Origin: Saprospiraceae bacterium
Lineage (GTDB): Bacteria > Bacteroidota > Bacteroidia > Chitinophagales > Saprospiraceae
DNA length: 64,000 bases
Direction of reading: 5' to 3'
NCBI GenBank assembly: GCA_016714985.1
Contig: JADKBS010000014.1
Span: forward strand, 62,001-126,000
In this document: positions 35,041 to 44,487 of the stretch, in pieces
Layout: each line of letters opens with the position of its first letter
Position numbering within the stretch: the first letter of the stretch is position 1
Translations under genes and position numbers: made by a program
The notes under the pieces: model-generated
The model's database searches: none
Told to the model about the DNA's origin: nothing
Seen by the model: the letters and a program-made list of their open reading frames with translations, nothing else

Positions 35041-35265
35041 TTATCGAGTGTTCTTGAACTGCTCGAAACAAGTGGTGAGCAGGCTGACCATGCTCATGTC
35101 CATTTCGTTGGCATACGCCTTGAACTCGCGCTTGAAGGCGGCGGGCACTTTGAAGTTGAGCGGACGGAGGTCCTGGTCGGAGTTGCGGCTCAAGTTGGTC
35201 GGTGCCTCGAACTCTGGCGGTGGCGCTCCCTTGCGGTTGGTGGCTGGTTTGCTGATTTTTGCCAT
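35041..35265 (-). CDS. Ribbon-helix-helix partition protein (ParG/ParB-like centromere binder)
   Basis: 74 residues. A basic, disordered N-terminus (MAKISKPATNRKGAPP ... NLSRNSDQD) precedes a ribbon-helix-helix fold: the strand LNFKVPAAFKREFKAYANEM, then helix DMSMVSLLTTCFEQFK. This layout, a flexible basic tail plus RHH, is that of ParG-like centromere-binding proteins that pair with short ParA. Copies of the TAACGATTTAACG repeat stand upstream (35341-35371) and downstream (34990-35043). It is encoded on the same strand as parA, about 390 bp downstream, which is unusually far for such a pair. Confidence 0.75.
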   Translation of the reverse strand: MAKISKPATNRKGAPPPEFEAPTNLSRNSDQDLRPLNFKVPAAFKREFKAYANEMDMSMVSLLTTCFEQFKNTR

Positions 35266-35657
35266 ATTGACTTTTTTTGATGTTGGATGCTGAATGTTTT
35301 GATACTGGATGCTGGGTAGCGGGGTGGGGCAAAGATATAGAAATAACGATTTAACGATTTCGTTTTTTCCCTTTTCCGCAAGATGGTCACACGGATAGGG
35401 CGGATTTAGCGGGTACTTACGGATTTTTCTAGGATTTCATTTTAGACCGGCAGTGCATTCTTTTTCACAAATACAATCAACTTATACTAAAAGCAGAATA
35501 ACGAAATAACGAATTCTATCTTTCTTGATTCACCTGTTAGCAAGATGAATGATAACGAAATAAAGCTTTAACGAATTCTACAATGAAAAAGTGAAGCAGT
35601 GCCCCCAATCGTAAATCGTAAATCCCGAAATCCCTGCCTGTCGGCAGACAGGGTAAA
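35266..35657. repeat. Repeat-bearing spacer between parA and the RHH gene
   Basis: Contains AATAACGATTTAACGATTTCG (35342-35362) in the RHH leader, AACGAAATAACGAATTC (35500-35516), TAACGAAATAAAGCTTTAACGAATTC (35553-35578) and the palindromic terminator next to parA. It probably carries the RHH promoter and operator sites. No gene was found. Confidence 0.65.
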
Positions 35658-35659
35658 TC
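35628..35659. terminator. Palindromic 32-bp repeat, probable terminator of parA (copy B)
   Basis: Reverse complement of the 32 bp at 9718-9749, with arms CCCTGCCTG (35632-35640) and CAGACAGGG (35645-35653). It overlaps the parA stop codon (35658-35660), as copy A lies 4 bp from the dioxygenase stop. Confidence 0.65.
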
Positions 35660-36296
35660 ACTTCACTTCCTCCACCCGGTTTACAATCGCCTGCACCAGC
35701 ACGTCGGCCTTCTCATTGATGGATTTAAAGCCGGTCTCGGTGGCGCACTTGCCCTCGTCGGAGGCGCGCCGCACGGCGGTCTTTTCAAAGAGCACGCCGT
35801 CAAGGAGGTGATAGCCGCTGGAGCGGACGTATTCCATGCCTTCGGCCAGTTCTGCATCGCTGTTGCCAATACGGGACAGGGCGATGGCGATTCTCTGGGC
35901 TTGGATGCCGTTCTTCTTGAGCTCGTGCGCCAGCTTGATGGTCGGCTCCAGGTCATCGAGGGAGACGCCAGTGGGCAGCACCACGAGGTCGCTGGCCTTG
36001 GCGATGTCAAGCGTCTTGCTGGTGGAGTGGGGAGCGCCATCGAACACTATGAGGTCATAGCGGTCGCCATGTTTGAGGGCATCGGAAACATTGACGAACT
36101 GCTCCACGGCCACCATTGGGCCAATCTCGTTTTGCATCCGGCGGCGGTTCCAGTTAGTGCAAGTACCCTGCGAGAGGTCCATATCGGCAATCTTGACCGC
36201 CCATTCGCTGGCAGCATAGTTGCAGGCGGTTAGACGGGCGATGGTGCTCTTGCCGACGCCGCCCTTTTGTGATACTACTCCGATTACGAGTGCCAT
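35658..36296 (-). CDS. parA: ParA-family partition ATPase (short, type Ib-like)
   Basis: 212 residues from ATG 36296 (MALVIGVVSQKGGVGKSTIA); an in-frame upstream extension to 36488 would add 64 residues without domain features. The deviant Walker A KGGVGKST with signature Lys, the DLSQGTCTNW switch region, the Walker B-like YDLIVFDGAP, and DLVVLPTGVSLDDLEPT are present. There is no N-terminal DNA-binding domain, as in type Ib ParA (ParF). These ATPases polymerise or pattern on the nucleoid to segregate plasmids bound by a centromere protein. The partner is probably the RHH protein at 35041-35265. TAACGAAATAA repeats lie just upstream (36316-36449). Confidence 0.88.
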   Translation of the reverse strand: MALVIGVVSQKGGVGKSTIARLTACNYAASEWAVKIADMDLSQGTCTNWNRRRMQNEIGPMVAVEQFVNVSDALKHGDRYDLIVFDGAPHSTSKTLDIAKASDLVVLPTGVSLDDLEPTIKLAHELKKNGIQAQRIAIALSRIGNSDAELAEGMEYVRSSGYHLLDGVLFEKTAVRRASDEGKCATETGFKSINEKADVLVQAIVNRVEEVK

Positions 36297-36315
36297 GCTG
36301 TTTGTTTTGGTGTAG

Positions 36316-36449
36316 AAATAACGAAATAAAGAATTAACGCACACAAGGCGTTTGTGCCGCAAAGCTAAAGCCGTAATTTCGAAAAAGGGTAGGGAAGGGA
36401 TAAAAATATAGAAAAAAGTAAATAACGATTTCGTTAAATAACGAATAAA
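36316..36449. promoter_or_regulatory. TAACGAAAT repeats upstream of parA (candidate parS/operator)
   Basis: TAACGAAATAAAGAATTAACG at 36319-36339 and TAACGATTTCGTTAAATAACG at 36423-36443, the latter partly palindromic (AACGATTTCGTT). Their position in the parA leader suits an operator and centromere bound by the RHH protein. Confidence 0.6.
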
Positions 36450-36710
36450 GAGGTGGAGAAGCATGGAGTTGGTCGAAAACACCACCACAAAGCAAAAAGG
36501 CGAGCATTGAAGGTAGCTTCATAGGTTTCGCTTTTTCCTAGGTGTCTCAAACTGTGCTTGATTGCGTTACATCCTCCTCGGAAAATTCAGAAGTCCATTC
36601 ATAAACACCACACATTAGGTACACATCAGCCTGGTAAAGACTTTTCGCGCACTCCCCCAGTATCGTTGCAGGTTTCGTAAAGCAGCATCAAACGGCTTCC
36701 CTAAACTTAG

Positions 36711-36800
36711 CAAAAAAAAAAAACCACTCCATTTTACCTTTCCAATTTTTAGGTGTTTTTATTTTATATTTTGTTCTATTAATAGTTTATATAGTCGTAA
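36711..36800. other. AT-rich stretch, candidate DNA unwinding element
   Basis: A run of 11 A followed by a strongly AT-rich segment (TTTTTATTTTATATTTTG, then TTAATAGTTTATATAG) immediately before the iteron array. This is the usual order of an AT-rich melting region next to iterons. No DnaA box matching TTATCCACA exactly was found beside it. Confidence 0.5.
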
Positions 36801-36833
36801 GTGCTTGAATTTCAAATTTTTGTGAGGGCATTC

Positions 36834-37021
36834 GTGTACATATAGTGGGTGTTATGTGTGCCTTGATGGGGTGTCGTCTGTACCTGCTGTGGGCAAGATG
36901 TGTAGCTGTTGTGGGGTTGCCGCGTCCGCAGGGTGGGGTAGGGGTGTCCTTGCTTGGGGGTATCCGCGTTGCCAATGTGGGTCGAATGTGCTCTCGATGT
37001 GGGTTGTGTACTGAATGTGGG
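36834..37021 (+). repeat. Iteron array, nine units, first eight phased exactly at 22 bp
   Basis: Unit GTGTAC-N5-GTGGG (16 bp). Starts at 36834, 36856, 36878, 36900, 36922, 36944, 36966 and 36988 are exactly 22 bp apart; a ninth unit starts at 37006 (18 bp later). Two positions vary most (GTGTAC to GTGTGC, GTGTCC, GCGTTG or GTGCTC; GTGGG to TGGGG), while the spacing is fixed, about two helical turns. All lie in the same direction. The array sits 840 bp upstream of the Rep gene, as in iteron plasmids. Confidence 0.9.
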
Positions 37022-37286
37022 ATAGTTTACCGATAAAATATTTGATTTGCCATTTTTGGACTGAGCTTCGGTTCGGTTTTGCCTCCACTGAAATTCTATT
37101 AATCTTACCCAAAGGAAAACGAATACGTCATAATAAGTTAATTATGAGGTAGTTAGATAGTTTAATTTCAAACTTCTTAAAGGATTGGGAAGATATTGTC
37201 CATTCGGATTAAGTCGTATTCAGGAATATTTTTTCTCGCTCAAGCCCGAAATCTACACATCATGGACACACATGGATAGGCTAATT

Positions 37287-37700
37287 GTGTACCATTTGTG
37301 GGCAATTTGTGGGATTATCTTTTACGTTACCCACAAGCCATAAACCTATAAAGTGCTGAAAGTCAATATTTTAGAACGATACCTTAGGTAAATGTGTACG
37401 CAATGTGGGTAATCGTGTCCATAAAGTGGGGCGTTTTACGCAAAGTTGTCGGCTTTGTTTCACTGATGTGTACCCGATTTGTAAAGTGGCGTGGTTGCTA
37501 AGGCTTGATGTGTTCCTGATGTGTTACTGGGATGAATGCTTGTTTTGGTGGCTATTTTTTGAGGACAAAACAGCAGGATGTTCCAAAATCCCTACCTCAT
37601 GTGTACCTATCGTGGGGTTGTTTTTTGTCAAAAGGACACTTTTCTTTCATTGGCGTGTACCCACTGTGGGAGATGTGGAAAAAAAGTGTACCTCTCAGTT
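37287..37700 (+). repeat. Scattered iterons between the array and rep
   Basis: Further exact or near-exact GTGTAC-N5-GTGGG units start at 37287, 37394, 37415, 37601 and 37655, with half units near 37304, 37468, 37510 and 37686. They are not evenly phased. Units just upstream of rep could act as Rep-binding operators for autoregulation. Confidence 0.75.
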
Positions 37701-37862
37701 TGCACACGTACACGCGAGGAAATATTTTGCCGCAGTTAATATGAGGTAGGTCAAAGCGGATGGGAAAAACGATCATTTTCCAACCCCACCAACCTTATCG
37801 GGTACTTGGGAAAAATTCCAATGAATTTTTCCGAGGTTACCAATTGCACACCTTAAGATGTA

Positions 37863-39389
37863 ATGTATATGACCATGCAAATGGAAAAGACTAAAAAGGT
37901 GGCGGCCATCGCCAACCAGTTTATCCAAAACGCCCGGTACAAGCTATCGCCCCGTGAGCAGAAGCTCATTCTTTATATGGCGACACTGTTGCGCCCAGAG
38001 GACAGCGACTTTGAAACCTATCTGGTGCCCGTCTCCGAAATCGAGTACATCCTCAAATCGGACGAGACCAAGAAGCATGGCTCCTTCTACGAGCGCCTCG
38101 ATGACCTGCTCGACAGCATTACCGACAAGAAAATCACCTTCCCCACCGACTTCACCGTGGACGGCCACCGCCTTCGTGGCCATATCAACTGGGTGGCGGG
38201 GGCCGTGCCAAAATACGACGAGCACGGCATTCTCTGTGTAGAATTCGGCTTTTCTCCGCAAATGAAGCCCTTTTTATTGGGATTAAAAGAGCGGTTCACC
38301 CGCTTCGAGTTCCTGGAGGTGGCCAAGATGAAGAGCGGTTTCAGCATACGCATATACCAGATGTGCAAGGCGTACTACTTCGAGAACATTCGGCACGGGC
38401 GCAACGTCTTTGCTGTGAGCATCAAGGAGTTCAAGTCGCGCCTCGGCATACAGGACAAATACCCCGACTTCCGCAACTTCCGCCGCAAGGTGCTCGATGT
38501 GGCCCGCGAGGAAATCAACGAAAAGACCCATCTCCGCATTGACTACGACTTCATCAAAAAAGGTCGCAATATCACCGACCTGCGCATCGTCATCAACGAA
38601 AAGGCGGATTTCACGCCAGAACCAGTAGAGGAAGAAACTCCAGCCCCAGAACCGATAAGAAGGAAGGCCGTTTCGAAGCCTACCAACGACCTGCAATCGC
38701 GCATTGAGTCGCTGACCGAGGCACAGCGCCGGGCTTTCAACACCCTCACCGAATACGGTGTGAGCATGGTCTTCGCCCTCGATGAGGTGCTGCCCATCAT
38801 CAAGGGCAGCGAACTGGTGGGCTATGAAGATTTTTTCGTGCTGTTCATGCTCGCTTTTTTCGAGAAAAAGACCAATGTGAAAGGGCCAAAAGAGAAGGTG
38901 AAAGCATTTGGCGGCTGGGTGACCAACCGCCGTTTCGAAGAACCGAATCTTTACACCCAGTTGCTCGAACAAGTCGTTTCAAGGAAAAAAAGCCTCAAGG
39001 ACGACGAGCGCGCCAACCGCGAGCGCGCCAAGAGCATCACCGCCGCCGATTTCCGGGCCTTGCTGGAAGAAGAGAAGTCCATCGGTAAAACTACGCAGCC
39101 CGCATTTTCCGTCCAGCGGAAAGCTGCTACGCAAGCCAGTCGGATGAACAGGGTAGGGGAGGGGGGCGACCTCTTCACGCCATCCCCCAAAATGGACACA
39201 CCAGCGCCACCCAAAGAAAAAGTGGTTTTCAGTTTTGATAGCTTCAAAAAGGAGTTCCCCGATGTTTACAAGCGCATTCGCAAGGAGCGGCAGGAGGCAT
39301 TCGAGGGCTTCAAGACCGCCAGCAATTACAAGCAGTTGCTCGAAAACAGCGTACAGGCATACTGCGAGCAATGGTTCAAGGCGCAGTAA
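37863..39389 (+). CDS. Rep_3-superfamily plasmid replication initiator
   Basis: 508 residues. The N-terminal 245 residues form the duplicated winged helix of RepA/Rep_3 initiators: NQFIQNARYKLSPREQKLILYM, then YLVPVSEIEYIL, RLDDLLDSITDKKI, and second wing LEVAKMKSGFSIRIYQMCKAYY with SIKEFKSRLGI and KVLDVAREEINEKTHLRIDYDF. A Pro/Glu linker (about 253-272) leads to a 230-residue C-terminal extension, ending SFKKEFPDVYKRIRKERQEAF, longer than usual. Initiators of this class bind the upstream iterons and recruit the replisome. The gene points away from the origin, opposite to parA. Confidence 0.9.
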   Translation: MYMTMQMEKTKKVAAIANQFIQNARYKLSPREQKLILYMATLLRPEDSDFETYLVPVSEIEYILKSDETKKHGSFYERLDDLLDSITDKKITFPTDFTVDGHRLRGHINWVAGAVPKYDEHGILCVEFGFSPQMKPFLLGLKERFTRFEFLEVAKMKSGFSIRIYQMCKAYYFENIRHGRNVFAVSIKEFKSRLGIQDKYPDFRNFRRKVLDVAREEINEKTHLRIDYDFIKKGRNITDLRIVINEKADFTPEPVEEETPAPEPIRRKAVSKPTNDLQSRIESLTEAQRRAFNTLTEYGVSMVFALDEVLPIIKGSELVGYEDFFVLFMLAFFEKKTNVKGPKEKVKAFGGWVTNRRFEEPNLYTQLLEQVVSRKKSLKDDERANRERAKSITAADFRALLEEEKSIGKTTQPAFSVQRKAATQASRMNRVGEGGDLFTPSPKMDTPAPPKEKVVFSFDSFKKEFPDVYKRIRKERQEAFEGFKTASNYKQLLENSVQAYCEQWFKAQ

Positions 39390-39543
39390 CATATAGGCTG
39401 CCAATTCTTGCTATCGCTTTTCCTTTTACGCTGATATTTTATCACAACGGTCTGGCGGACCGTATTTCAGCGCCTGCTTTTGCTACGCCTAAAAGCTTGT
39501 GAACTTTTGGGATACCAAAACAAGGCCTGATAGACCGTATTGC

Positions 39544-40188
39544 ATGAAAATACTTCAAGAAGACAACTACCTCCTTGCCGTCAATAAGCCATCGGGCATC
39601 CAGTCCGATGCAGACCGACGTGGCAACCTCTGCGCCGAAGACTGGGTCGGCGACTATTTAAAGCGGACTTATCCTTGGAAAAAGCAGCTAAAGGCAGGGC
39701 TGGCGCACCGATTGGACCGTGCAGCCAGCGGGGTGCTGCTTTTTGGGCTGACGCCAGCGGCTTTGAAGTCGTTGCTGGCGCAATTCGAGGCGCGGACGGT
39801 GGGCAAGCACTACTTGGCTTTATTGGAAAAAGCACCACCTGAACCTGAAGCCGAACTCGTGCATTGGCTCAAAAAAGACGATGCACAGAAGCGCTCCGTG
39901 GTCGTCAACCCACAGACGAAGCATTCGCAGGAGTGCAAGCTGCGGTACAAGGTATTGGAAAACAGACAGGGAAAATGCCTAGTGGAAGTGGAACTGCTGA
40001 CCGGTCGCTACCACCAGATTCGGGCGCAAATGGCGGCGATTGGTTGCCCTGTGGTTGGGGATGAAAAATATGGCGCAATGCCAATCAAACCGGGCGTTTC
40101 GATGATTTACCTGCATTGTCACAGGCTCGTTTTTGACCACCCGAAGACAGGCGAACGAATGGAAGTGAAGGTGGAACCGGCGTGGTAG
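39544..40188 (+). CDS. RluA-family 23S rRNA/tRNA pseudouridine synthase
   Basis: 214 residues from ATG 39544 (MKILQEDNYLLAVNKPSGI); the longer frame from 39499 has no domain in the extra part. RluA motif II reads AGLAHRLDRAASGVLLFGLT with the catalytic Asp in HRLDR, and motif III is GRYHQIRAQMAAIGCPVVGDEKYG. It converts uridine to pseudouridine in RNA; which site is undetermined. A housekeeping-type gene next to a Rep/Par locus supports a large secondary replicon rather than a small plasmid. Confidence 0.9.
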   Translation: MKILQEDNYLLAVNKPSGIQSDADRRGNLCAEDWVGDYLKRTYPWKKQLKAGLAHRLDRAASGVLLFGLTPAALKSLLAQFEARTVGKHYLALLEKAPPEPEAELVHWLKKDDAQKRSVVVNPQTKHSQECKLRYKVLENRQGKCLVEVELLTGRYHQIRAQMAAIGCPVVGDEKYGAMPIKPGVSMIYLHCHRLVFDHPKTGERMEVKVEPAW

Positions 40189-40196
40189 CTATTGTT

Positions 40197-40769
40197 TTAG
40201 GCAAACAATTCTTCTGCAGGGATTAGCAAGTCTGGGATTGCTGGGGCACCGCTGCAAATCGTCTTGCCACTGCAAATCGTCACTTCCTCCGGGGCAGTGA
40301 AAACATCCACTTTTTTTGATTGAGGGTAAATATGCCAAACAACCTTTACACCTGCCTTGAAGTACTCATACAGCTTGTTGTTGATGTCATCTGCCCTATC
40401 AGTGGGGGAAATGATTTCCGCAACCCAAGGGGCGACCTGATTCTCTCCTTCTTTCATTTTGGCCAGTTGCTGTCCTAAATATATCGCCAAATCAGGTCTG
40501 CGCAACTGTGTAGCCGAGGTATCCATGTCAGTCTCGGCAGTAAAAAGCCCTCCTTCCTTGAATATCTTTGTATTTATAAAAAAGCGGAGCATAACGGCTT
40601 GGATAACCGCTTGTTTTTGATTCATAGCGTTGGTCTTTTCAATTATACCTTGGTTGAATTCATACTTATACCCATCCTCCCGGTTGGAGTAGCGGCGGAG
40701 GAACTGCTCCTTCGTTATCATTTTTGCCGTTTTAGGCTTTTGCCCCGCAATGGCTGTTGTTGCTGACAT
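40197..40769 (-). CDS. Uma2-family PD-(D/E)XK-like nuclease domain protein (1)
   Basis: 190 residues from ATG 40769 (MSATTAIAGQKPKTAKMITKEQFLRRYS). Features of the Uma2 (DUF820) family are the early conserved segment, RRPDLAIYLGQQLAKM with the acidic residue of the active site, VAPWVAEIISPTDRADDINNKLYEYFKAGVKVVWHIYPQSKKVDVF, and the ending. The family has a restriction-endonuclease-like fold; its substrate is not established. It is one of three copies in 6 kb (here, 43864-44487, 45368-46007). It is convergent with the RluA gene, only 8 bp apart. Confidence 0.85.
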   Translation of the reverse strand: MSATTAIAGQKPKTAKMITKEQFLRRYSNREDGYKYEFNQGIIEKTNAMNQKQAVIQAVMLRFFINTKIFKEGGLFTAETDMDTSATQLRRPDLAIYLGQQLAKMKEGENQVAPWVAEIISPTDRADDINNKLYEYFKAGVKVVWHIYPQSKKVDVFTAPEEVTICSGKTICSGAPAIPDLLIPAEELFA

Positions 40770-40876
40770 TTTAAACTGTTTTTTTTTTGCAAAGTTAATA
40801 AACCCACTACCAATAAGCAACGGGGCATTGAGTGAACAATGCCCCGTTGCTTAGGAATGTTTGAAAGGGATTTGCC

Positions 40877-43782
40877 CTACTGCACCACCAACTTCTCCCG
40901 CTTCACCCAATCCCCCGCCTTGCACTCCACGAAATAGACACCCTTGGCCAAGCCGCCGAGCTCGATGCGCTCCCGCACCGTCAGCACGGGGTTTTCGTCC
41001 TGATAAACAGCCTTCACCAAACGTCCGTTCACGTCCAGCAGTCGGATAGCGAGCGGGCTTGCCGTTTTCATCAAAACCTCCACAAAGCTGCGCTCACTGG
41101 CCGGGTTCGGGGATATGCGGACGGTATTGGCTGTGGCCAAATCATCCGTGGCGGATACGTTGCCGAAAGAAAGCCCGTACCAAAGCGTCACGTCGGCGGA
41201 CTGGTCAATGGTGAAGCTGAACTTCCCGTTTTGCGCAGCAACCACCGAATAGCTGCCCTCGGCGCCCGTGGGCGAGAGCGGGTGGATGCGCAATTGATTG
41301 TTGGTGTGCGCCAGTTCCAAGGTCAGCTCGATGGGCTGCACTTCGGTTGGTGGCTGTCCCCAGCCGTTCTGCACGCTATTGCCGTTCCAGGTCATGTTGG
41401 TGTTCTGCGCCCTTGACGACACGGTCAGCACGGCCTCATTGGTCTCGGCGAGGGGCTTATCGTCCAGGGAGAGCAAGCTGACCACGGCAAAATCGTTGCC
41501 CGAAACCACCTTCAATGGCCCTGCCTCGTGCGGCCCGTTTTCATGTATGAAACCAGTGATGCTGGCAAACTTGGGCGTCGTGGTGGTCAGGATGCCCGCC
41601 TCGCCGTCAATGGTCGTTTGGCCTGTGCTGGTCGTGGCCTGGATGCCGGGGCCGTCGGGCAGTTGGCTGAAATCGGGCCCGTTGGTACCCGAAAACGATG
41701 AACGGATGGCCGTGGTGAGTGCCAAGCGGCTGTTGTAGGGAATATGCGTGCCCCAACGACCCGCATCATCTTCGAGGGGAATTTGCTGGAAAACGTAGCT
41801 CTCCGGGTAGTTCAGCACGATTGGGTTCGATGCCGATGCCATCAGCCCATTGCGGAACGCAAAGCCATACATGGGAGCAAGGGCCATCTGCGTTGCGTTG
41901 CGGTGCATGGCATAGTTGTCGTCCACCATGTCGCGCTCCCATTCGTCGTAGTCATCGTTGTAGTTGTAGAAAAGGACGGCATCGGCGTCGTGGAAGGCAC
42001 CGTAGGCCGACATCCAGGGCATCATTTCGGCTTGATAGATATTGGGATAGGCTTGGTAATACTGCCCAATGATGAATGGCTTTCCATCCATTGCCAACCC
42101 ACTGAACAGTTCATTGGGCGTGGTGTACCAATCACTCTTGACCATGGGCGTGTTCATCACTTCCCAGACCCAATTGGTGCCATCGTAGCTCCAGGCGGTG
42201 TAATCCCAGAGGCCATGGTCATCAACATAGTCCATGTCTTGGTGGGTGTAAACATCCGAAGGGCCGCCCAGCGAGTTGGAGCCGCTGATAAGGGCTTTCA
42301 CGCCAATTTCGTTATTTAAGTAATTCTTTATTTCGTTAAAATAATCGCGCTGGAGCTTCAGGTAGAACTCCGTCATGTCGGCGATGCGGGCACCCGTGTA
42401 GTTGGCGCGGTCGCTGTAGTTGAAGCGGCGGACGGTGCCGTTGGCAAGGCTTTCGCCAGTGGCTACGCCCGTTGCGCCAGCATCGGCGAGGGTTATTTTA
42501 TCGAAATAGAAATTGCCGAGGTTGTTCTCGAAACTGAAGGCAAAGCGCACGAAGTCCGTGTTGTTTTCCGGTGCAATGAAAGTATAGCTGAACTCTTGCC
42601 ATTGCGTTGTCAGGTCGGTGTAATGGGCACCATACCAGGTCCAAGGCTCGAGGTTGCGCATGGTGTAGGCCCAGATGCTGGCAGGTTGGTCAGCACGAGC
42701 GGCGAAGCGCACAGTATATGCCTTACCCGCCTCTACGCTCAGCCCTTCCTGCTTGAACTGAATGTGCCATCCTGTGCCCGTCACGTTCGTCACGCTGACG
42801 CGGGCGCAGTCCTGACCTTCGTAGGGGTTGGCCTGCACGAAGCTGAGGGTGGCGGCAGCGGCGTCGTGTAGTTCGAGTTCCCAATCGCTGTTGGGGTTGC
42901 CGTTTTCGAAATTGTTGTCGAAGAGTTGTTGGTTGGCACCGGAGGTACTGGCGAGTGCGTTCCAAGCCGTGGCGAGTGCCGCTTGCGAGCCGTATTTGCT
43001 TTGCAAAAACTGGTTCCAGCGCAAGTCGAGCGTATCGCAGTGGCGTTGCATGAGCTGGCCGTTGCCGTGGCTGAAATGCTGGAGGCGGTCGCCGCGCCAG
43101 TAGCTGTAGAGACTGTTCTCGTCCGTGATTTCGACCATGGCCACGGCGGGGTCATTGGCAAGCGATAGCCCGGTGTAGAGGCTGACGGGGGTTAGCAACT
43201 GCTGCGCATAGCTTTTTTGCAGCGCAATCAACTGGCGGTCGAATAGGGTGATGGCATTGCCATTGTCCTGGATGCTGTCAGCGCTCAGCACGCCGTCGCC
43301 CTCTTGGAACTGCCGCTGGGATTGCAGGTTGATGCAGGAGTAGATGCCCTGTTGCCTCAAATGGTGGACGAAGTAGTGGAACTTGTCCAACTGGAAATAG
43401 TCGAGCACTTGGGTAGTGCCAGTGTTTCCAGGAAAAACAGAGGCGTTCTCGCCTGCCCAGTAGTTGTCCATTTCGGTGAAGCGGACGAGGTTGAAGCCCA
43501 GCTTGCGTAAGCGGGCCGCAATCCAGGGGGCTTTGGTTTTCTTAGGAAACAGGCACCTTCTATCATGTTCGTGCCCCAGAACCGAAGGCGTTGGCCGCCT
43601 GCTTGGAAGTGCCCGCTGGCGTCAATGCCCACGAAATTGGTGATGGGCTGCTTCGCAAACCCCGGCAGGAAGCGCTGGGCCGTGCTATCGCCGGGCGGCA
43701 TGTAAAACTGGAAGCCGTTGCCGAACTGTTGGGCATTGAGCGAAATGCTCAAGAGGAGGAACAATGGTAAAATGATGCGCAT
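40877..43782 (-). pseudogene. Large secreted glycoside hydrolase with CBM and T9SS domain (one-base frameshift)
   Basis: About 968 residues after repair. Signal peptide (MRIILPLFLLLSISLNAQ) and the first barrel part (QRLRFWGTNMIEGACF) are in one frame; from about 43545 the rest is in another (KKTKAPWIAARLRKLGFNLVRFTEMDNYW). One base (a G of a run at 43545) restores the join. Then a TIM barrel with SLYTGLSL and AVAMVEITDENSLYSYW, an inserted carbohydrate-binding module at about 290-440 (VEAGKAYTVRFAARAD, NTDFVRFAFSFE), a barrel end, Ig-like domains and a T9SS sorting domain (RISPNPASERSFVEVLM). The substrate is unknown. A TAACGAAAT motif lies inside (42307-42343). Confidence 0.78.
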
Positions 43783-43863
43783 ATCAGTGTGTATTGAGTG
43801 AAACTGAGTGGAAATGCTTTTTGCAAAAATCCGTATTTCAACTAACTTTGAGAAAAATAAGTC

Positions 43864-44487
43864 ATGGAAGCGATTGCCACCAAACCAATAACGAAAAGAC
43901 CTGCGAAAACCCTGCCGGAGGAATTGGTTTACGAAACCATTGCCGGGCGGGTGTTCTATCGAAAGGGCTATCGGGAGGTGCTCAACAAAACAAAAACTAT
44001 CGAGGAAATCATAGGCTCCAGCGGACTACAATCCATCATCGTCAGTTACTTGATGAAAACGCTATTTAAACTTGATGACGAGAAGTTTTGGATACTTTCC
44101 AACGAAATCGGCCTCCATATTGACCACCGCAACAACCCTGCTTCCGATATCGGCATTTTCGATGTAAATGTGCTGACCCCGGATTTGGTTGACATCCACT
44201 ACGTCAGTGTCCCTGCCAAGGTTTTTATCGAAGTGGATATCCGTGCCGACGTGGACGACATCGGCGAAACGGGCTATATCAACTTGAAAACCCAAGAATT
44301 GTTCAGTTTTGGCGCTGAGAAGGTCATTTGGGTTTTGTCGAATATCCAGAAGGTTATCGTGGCCGAAAAAGGTGAGCAGACTTGGCCTTGGACTGACTGG
44401 AGTGAAGATATTGAGGTGTTGGATGGTGTTGCCTTCAACGTAGGAAAGTACCTCGCCAAGAAGGGCATCAACCCACTTGGGAAATAG
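43864..44487 (+). CDS. Uma2-family PD-(D/E)XK-like nuclease domain protein (2)
   Basis: 207 residues. Motifs are LPEELVYETIAGRVFYRKGYREVL, GLHIDHRNNPASDIGIFDVN with an acidic residue, and PAKVFIEVDIRADVDDIGETGYINLKTQELFSFGAEKVIWVL, which carries the second acid and the Lys of the nuclease-like site. This is a variant, shorter in its N-terminus than the other two copies. It faces the patatin gene and shares a bidirectional terminator with it. Confidence 0.75.
   Translation: MEAIATKPITKRPAKTLPEELVYETIAGRVFYRKGYREVLNKTKTIEEIIGSSGLQSIIVSYLMKTLFKLDDEKFWILSNEIGLHIDHRNNPASDIGIFDVNVLTPDLVDIHYVSVPAKVFIEVDIRADVDDIGETGYINLKTQELFSFGAEKVIWVLSNIQKVIVAEKGEQTWPWTDWSEDIEVLDGVAFNVGKYLAKKGINPLGK

Noticed and set aside
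36834..37021. CRISPR array
   Set aside because: The period is 22 bp with 16-bp degenerate units and no spacers of 25-40 bp; no cas gene is nearby. It fits iterons.
37298..37325. DnaA boxes near the iterons
   Set aside because: TTTGTGGGATTATC-like words resemble a box, but none matches TTATCCACA closely enough; they are iteron halves.
36845..37749. Small frames within the iteron region (62 to 114 codons)
   Set aside because: Their sequences are translations of the repeats (Cys/Trp/Gly-rich) without any domain.
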